Shown: in pieces, positions 6,949 to 9,836 of the stretch
Layout of the letters: each line of letters begins with the position of its first letter
Position numbering within the stretch: position 1 is the first letter of the stretch
DNA from: Oscillospiraceae bacterium
GTDB lineage: Bacteria; Bacillota_A; Clostridia; Oscillospirales; WRJC01
Assembly: GCA_009785015.1 (NCBI GenBank)
Contig: WQXD01000122.1
Location: 1 to 9,836, forward strand
Reading direction: 5' to 3'
Length of the DNA: 9,836 bases
Program-made: the position numbers and the translations under genes
Notes under the pieces: generated by a model
Seen by the model: the letters and a program-made list of their open reading frames with translations, nothing else
Databases searched by the model: none
What the model was told of the DNA's origin: nothing

Positions 6949-7945
6949 AGCGGCGTTTGTATGCGGGGATGACAGAATAAAAAGCGTGTACAGGGAGGCC
7001 ATGCCGAAATTACTGGCAGAGCCGGGCCTCGGTTTCATAGCTGAAATCATAAATTCGGAAAATATAGAACAATACAAAGACCAGGCAAAACAATGCAAAT
7101 ATATTTTTTCCACATGGGGAATGGTCCCCGGGCTTTCGGAATATTTCGAAAACTGCGAAGTGGTTTTTTACGGAGCGGGATCCGTGCAGTATTTCGCGCG
7201 CGAATATTTGGAAAAAGGGATAAAAGTGTCTTCTTCGTGGGTGGCAAACGGCATACCCGTCGCCGAAGTGGCGCTATCCAAAATAATACTCGCCTGCAAG
7301 GGCCATTTCAAAATCATGGGAAAACTGAAAAGCAAAAAAGACTGGGCCGCCACCAGAAAAATCATAACCGAAAACTACCGGGGAAACTATAATCAAAAAA
7401 TAGGAATTCTGGGAGCGGGGACAGTCGGGGGCCGCGTGATGGAATATTTGAAAAGGCTTGAAATAAACGCCGAAATTTTGGTTTACGATCCGTATTACAG
7501 CGAACAGAAGGCGGCGCTCGCAAAAGTAAAAAAAGCCTCTTTGGAGGAGATATTTTCGAGCTGCACGGTTATTTCATGCCATGTGGCCAATCTGCCTTCG
7601 ACGCAAAAAATGATAAATAAAAGCCATTTCGGCCTGATGCAAAATTACGCGACATTTATAAACACGGGCAGAGGGGCGCAGATAGTGGAGGACGACCTGA
7701 TAGAAGCGGCCAAAAACGATCCGACGCTGACCGTTCTTTTGGACGTCTCCGACCCCGAGCCCCCGGAAGACCAAAGCGAACTCTACGAATTGGAAAATAT
7801 AATTCTGACCCCTCACATAGCCGGCTGCACCGGGGACGAGATTTTGAGAATGGCCGAATATATGTACAATGAATACAAACTCTACGAAAGCGAAAACAGG
7901 CTCGCCTATGAAGTGACGCCGGCTATGCTGGAATATATGGCGTGA
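6938..7945 (+). CDS. D-isomer-specific 2-hydroxyacid dehydrogenase
   Basis: NAD-dependent oxidoreductase that interconverts a 2-oxoacid and its D-2-hydroxyacid; 335 residues, normal length for the family, cytoplasmic. The nucleotide-binding motif is GAGTVG at 159-164 in KIGILGAGTVGGRV, followed by D184 (LVYDP), which favours NAD over NADP. The catalytic triad is visible: R245 (INTGRGAQI), E274 (DVSDPEPP) and H293 (LTPHIAGCT). N-terminal substrate-domain landmarks are STWG (58-61), GAGSVQ (79-84) and NGIPVAEVAL (104-113). The ATG lies inside the last codons of the GxGYxYP gene (11-bp overlap) with GAGAGG upstream near 6923, so the two are probably translationally coupled and serve one pathway. 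It could be called SerA-like, but nothing here points to 3-phosphoglycerate; the substrate is not predictable. Confidence 0.9.
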   Translation: MKNKAAFVCGDDRIKSVYREAMPKLLAEPGLGFIAEIINSENIEQYKDQAKQCKYIFSTWGMVPGLSEYFENCEVVFYGAGSVQYFAREYLEKGIKVSSSWVANGIPVAEVALSKIILACKGHFKIMGKLKSKKDWAATRKIITENYRGNYNQKIGILGAGTVGGRVMEYLKRLEINAEILVYDPYYSEQKAALAKVKKASLEEIFSSCTVISCHVANLPSTQKMINKSHFGLMQNYATFINTGRGAQIVEDDLIEAAKNDPTLTVLLDVSDPEPPEDQSELYELENIILTPHIAGCTGDEILRMAEYMYNEYKLYESENRLAYEVTPAMLEYMA

Positions 7946-8461
7946 TCACTGTTCGTCTTTTTTCTTTTTGAACGCGCTTTCCTTGTTATTGATCAATATC
8001 ACCGATTTGTCCACGCCCGATTCAAACGCCTGCATGAAATCCGAACGGTTTTTGGGCGCGATGATGACATGTTTTACTCTGCCTCGTCTTTCATAATACG
8101 AAATTTTGTAAGCGCCGGAGGAATTTTCGTATATATGCACGCCGAAGCCTCTGAAAGTCATGAGCGTCGCGTTCGTCACCGCCGTTATTGTATGAAGGGG
8201 AATTTCTTCGCTCGGGTATACGGGCCAAAATATATTTCTGATCACCAAAAATTTATCGTTTATGATATAGACCGTATGGGTCACATCCGGCAGAAGAACA
8301 AAATCCAAAATAATTACAACCACCGGCGCGAGGTATATCTCAGCTATCCAAAATCTCACCGCGATTATATGGACCAGCGCCGCCAGCGCCCACATCCACC
8401 AATGCTTTTTTGCTTTGAATTTTTTATGGAATACCAAGTCGTCCGAATTTAAATCATTCAC
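7946..8461 (-). CDS. small membrane protein with two TM segments and a bacterial PH-like domain
   Basis: 171 residues. A short polar N-terminus is followed by a hydrophobic region forming two probable membrane segments (about 21-38 and 41-57). The rest is predicted cytoplasmic and resembles bacterial PH-like domains: HTVYIINDKFLVIRN (62-76), then EEIPLHTITAVTN (85-97), a strand pair about 104-123, and VIIAPKNRSDFMQAF (132-146), the 'isP.d...F' ending typical of bPH families. The tail is lysine-rich (KKKKDEQ). The start is a GTG at 8461, preceded at eight bases by GAGAGGGGG; no in-frame ATG lies nearby. It follows the DUF4965 gene by 40 bases on the same strand. Function unknown; the PH-like call is by pattern only. 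Confidence 0.72.
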   Translation of the reverse strand: MNDLNSDDLVFHKKFKAKKHWWMWALAALVHIIAVRFWIAEIYLAPVVVIILDFVLLPDVTHTVYIINDKFLVIRNIFWPVYPSEEIPLHTITAVTNATLMTFRGFGVHIYENSSGAYKISYYERRGRVKHVIIAPKNRSDFMQAFESGVDKSVILINNKESAFKKKKDEQ

Positions 8462-8469
8462 GCAAAAAA

Positions 8470-8478
8470 CCCCCTCTC
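8470..8478 (-). promoter_or_regulatory. ribosome binding site supporting a GTG start
   Basis: GAGAGGGGG on the minus strand, eight bases before the GTG at 8461. An ATG at 8455-8457 is out of frame, so this purine run is the main support for starting the PH-like gene at GTG. Confidence 0.55.
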
Positions 8479-8494
8479 TTTTTGGTCTTTTTGG
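8477..8494. repeat. perfect 9-bp tandem duplication between two genes
   Basis: TCTTTTTGG occurs twice head to tail (8477-8485 and 8486-8494) in the 40-bp gap between the DUF4965 and PH-like genes. It is probably a replication-slippage product; it forms no hairpin. Confidence 0.7.
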
Positions 8495-8501
8495 CTTTCC
8501 C

Positions 8502-9836
8502 CTACAGTTTCCGGTCCGCGAAAACTTTCATAAATACTCCGCCGATGACCGAACGGTTCTGGAACCCCGCCTGTTTTCCCGAACTTGTATAATACCAGTC
8601 CGAAAACGGCACGCGCGTGGGGGTTTCGCTGACAAAACGCCATACCGGTTCGATCAATGTCTCAAAATCGGCAAGATCGCCGCAAAAAGACGCCGCCCAT
8701 ATGAGCCAGTCTGTTTTTGTGTAATCGCTGCGGGAATCCAGCGGCGTCCCGTATTTGTTCTGGACTTTTTTATACCATTGCACCTCGGTTTTTATCACAT
8801 CTTCGCCAAACAGGCCAAGCCCGAATATTTTATCCCAGATTATATTGTATTTCAGGCTCCAGCTGTCCGGCCGTTCGAAAGCGAGCCTGTATTTTCCGTC
8901 GCCTACGGCTTCCCTCTCCCATTTGGCCGCGTATTTTGCGGCTTTTTTTATGTATTCGTCCGCTTTTTGTTCTTCCCCGAGCGATTTCAGCAAGAGCCCG
9001 AATGAGGCGATACCCATGATCGCCTTTATCGACAAATTGCAGTTATGGGCGAGATGCCCGGCAAAATCGTCGGTGCACAACTGATTTTCCGGGTCGTAGC
9101 CGTTGTCGAGCAGATAGTTTGCCCATTTTTCAAATATCGGATAATTGTCTTTGATAAACCGAAGCCCGGCGCCGGATTTATCCGCCAGCGTCACGGCGGC
9201 GGCCATGATGAGCATATTTCCGCACTCCTCTATCGGCATTTGGTATTTATGCAGAAGCGCGCCGTTTTCCTTTCCGTAGACCTGCCCGTTTGCCTTCGGG
9301 TATGTGCCCACGTCGTGCGGGGCATAGGCGTGGGGCCACCCGTCCGAATCCGCGAATTTTAAAATCGGGCGCATCATGCCGCGCACAAGTTCCGGCGAAT
9401 ACAGCAAAAACACGGGTATCGACGGATAACTCACATCCACCGTTCCTATGCAGCCGTTGCTGTAATTCTCCTTTGATAAAAAAATTATATCCCCGTTTCG
9501 GTCCGAAATCAATTTATGCGCCGCATATGCCTGCCGGTATGCCAGCGCGGCCAAATCGGCGTATTTTTTGCCCCCAGATTGTACGGCGTCCGCATATAAT
9601 TTATTGTCGAAGACTTCGGCTTTTTCCAATATGCGCGCTTTGTTTTCAACCGCGTCCTCGGCCATCGAGGCGAAAGTTTTCCCGTCTCTTTGCCAATATG
9701 CGGGCAGCTGCTCGCCGAAATATTCGATTGACCTTATATCTTCGTAGGCTATGGCTATGTATTTTTCCTGTTTTTCCTTTTCTACAGAGCCGAAATCGAT
9801 TTCACAGGCGGCAATGGGGCAGTCGGGATCGAGCAG
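8502..9836 (-). CDS. DUF4965/GtaA-like glutaminase-family protein (six-hairpin fold), 5' end outside the window
   Basis: The reading frame is open to the right edge, so the Met at 9665 is internal and the true start lies outside. 444 residues are visible (numbered from the edge). Before that Met, the frame encodes IAYEDIRSIEYFGEQLPAYW, which fits the family's usual Y-D-D-x-x-S-I-x-Y-F-G segment. Diagnostic blocks follow: SNGCIGTVDVSYPS (126-139), PHDVGTYPKANGQVYG (173-188), MPIEECGNML (200-209), CTDDFAGHLAHNCNLSIKAI (254-273), KTDW (374-377) and RVPFSDWYYT (408-417), then GFQNRSVIGG near the end. The family is named after fungal glutaminase GtaA, but most bacterial members have no proven substrate, and the (alpha/alpha) six-hairpin fold is shared with many glycoside hydrolases. 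Whether it has a signal peptide cannot be seen. It is transcribed towards the GxGYxYP operon. Confidence 0.88.
   Translation of the reverse strand: MLDPDCPIAACEIDFGSVEKEKQEKYIAIAYEDIRSIEYFGEQLPAYWQRDGKTFASMAEDAVENKARILEKAEVFDNKLYADAVQSGGKKYADLAALAYRQAYAAHKLISDRNGDIIFLSKENYSNGCIGTVDVSYPSIPVFLLYSPELVRGMMRPILKFADSDGWPHAYAPHDVGTYPKANGQVYGKENGALLHKYQMPIEECGNMLIMAAAVTLADKSGAGLRFIKDNYPIFEKWANYLLDNGYDPENQLCTDDFAGHLAHNCNLSIKAIMGIASFGLLLKSLGEEQKADEYIKKAAKYAAKWEREAVGDGKYRLAFERPDSWSLKYNIIWDKIFGLGLFGEDVIKTEVQWYKKVQNKYGTPLDSRSDYTKTDWLIWAASFCGDLADFETLIEPVWRFVSETPTRVPFSDWYYTSSGKQAGFQNRSVIGGVFMKVFADRKL

Noticed and set aside
7955..7970. T-rich run after the dehydrogenase stop as an intrinsic terminator
   Set aside because: No stable GC-rich stem lies directly before it. 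The nearest hairpin (7919-7931) is short and over 20 bases away, and the run is explained by the Lys codons of the PH-like gene on the other strand.
8415..9005. 196-codon open frame on the plus strand
   Set aside because: Antisense to conserved blocks of the DUF4965 gene and crosses the gap and the PH-like gene start; no recognisable family.
9663..9665. ATG as the true start of the DUF4965 gene
   Set aside because: The frame stays open to the window edge, and the 57 codons before this ATG encode sequence typical of the family.

Overview
The window carries seven substantial protein-coding genes, plus the first codons of an eighth, packed almost without gaps. I see no rRNA, tRNA, CRISPR array or insertion sequence, and no gene-free stretch over 300 bases. 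The best guess for the host is an uncultured Clostridia-type Bacillota, probably gut-associated. Reasons: a miaB of the clostridial type (TFGCQQN) followed directly by what looks like the start of mutS, a lipoprotein signal peptide, AGGAGG-type ribosome binding sites, near-consensus sigma-A promoters, and families (CotH kinase, GxGYxYP, DUF4965) common in fibre-degrading anaerobes. This placement is inference.

Layout. Left part, minus strand (3832 down to 1): a promoter at 3867-3895 drives a CotH-type lipoprotein, then miaB (2-nt gap), then the first six codons of a gene that fits mutS. Middle, plus strand (about 3970 to 7945): a second strong promoter at 3935-3963 drives homoserine dehydrogenase, then a GxGYxYP-family putative hydrolase, then a D-2-hydroxyacid dehydrogenase that overlaps it by 11 nt. 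Right part, minus strand (9836 down to 7946): a 5'-truncated DUF4965/GtaA-like protein followed by a small two-helix membrane protein with a bacterial PH-like domain. The plus and right-hand minus operons meet stop to stop with no base between them (TGATCA at 7943-7948).

How the genes may work together. The left operon joins a surface lipoprotein of the CotH kinase fold to tRNA modification and, probably, DNA mismatch repair. The central operon joins a threonine/methionine branch enzyme to an orphan hydrolase-like protein without a signal peptide and an NAD(H) oxidoreductase. The coupling of the last two suggests consecutive steps on one substrate, perhaps a sugar acid or hydroxy acid. The neighbouring DUF4965 protein is a second orphan six-hairpin enzyme, so 5254-9836 may be a small catabolic locus of unknown substrate. 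This is the most likely place in the window for undescribed biochemistry, but nothing in the sequence fixes the substrate.
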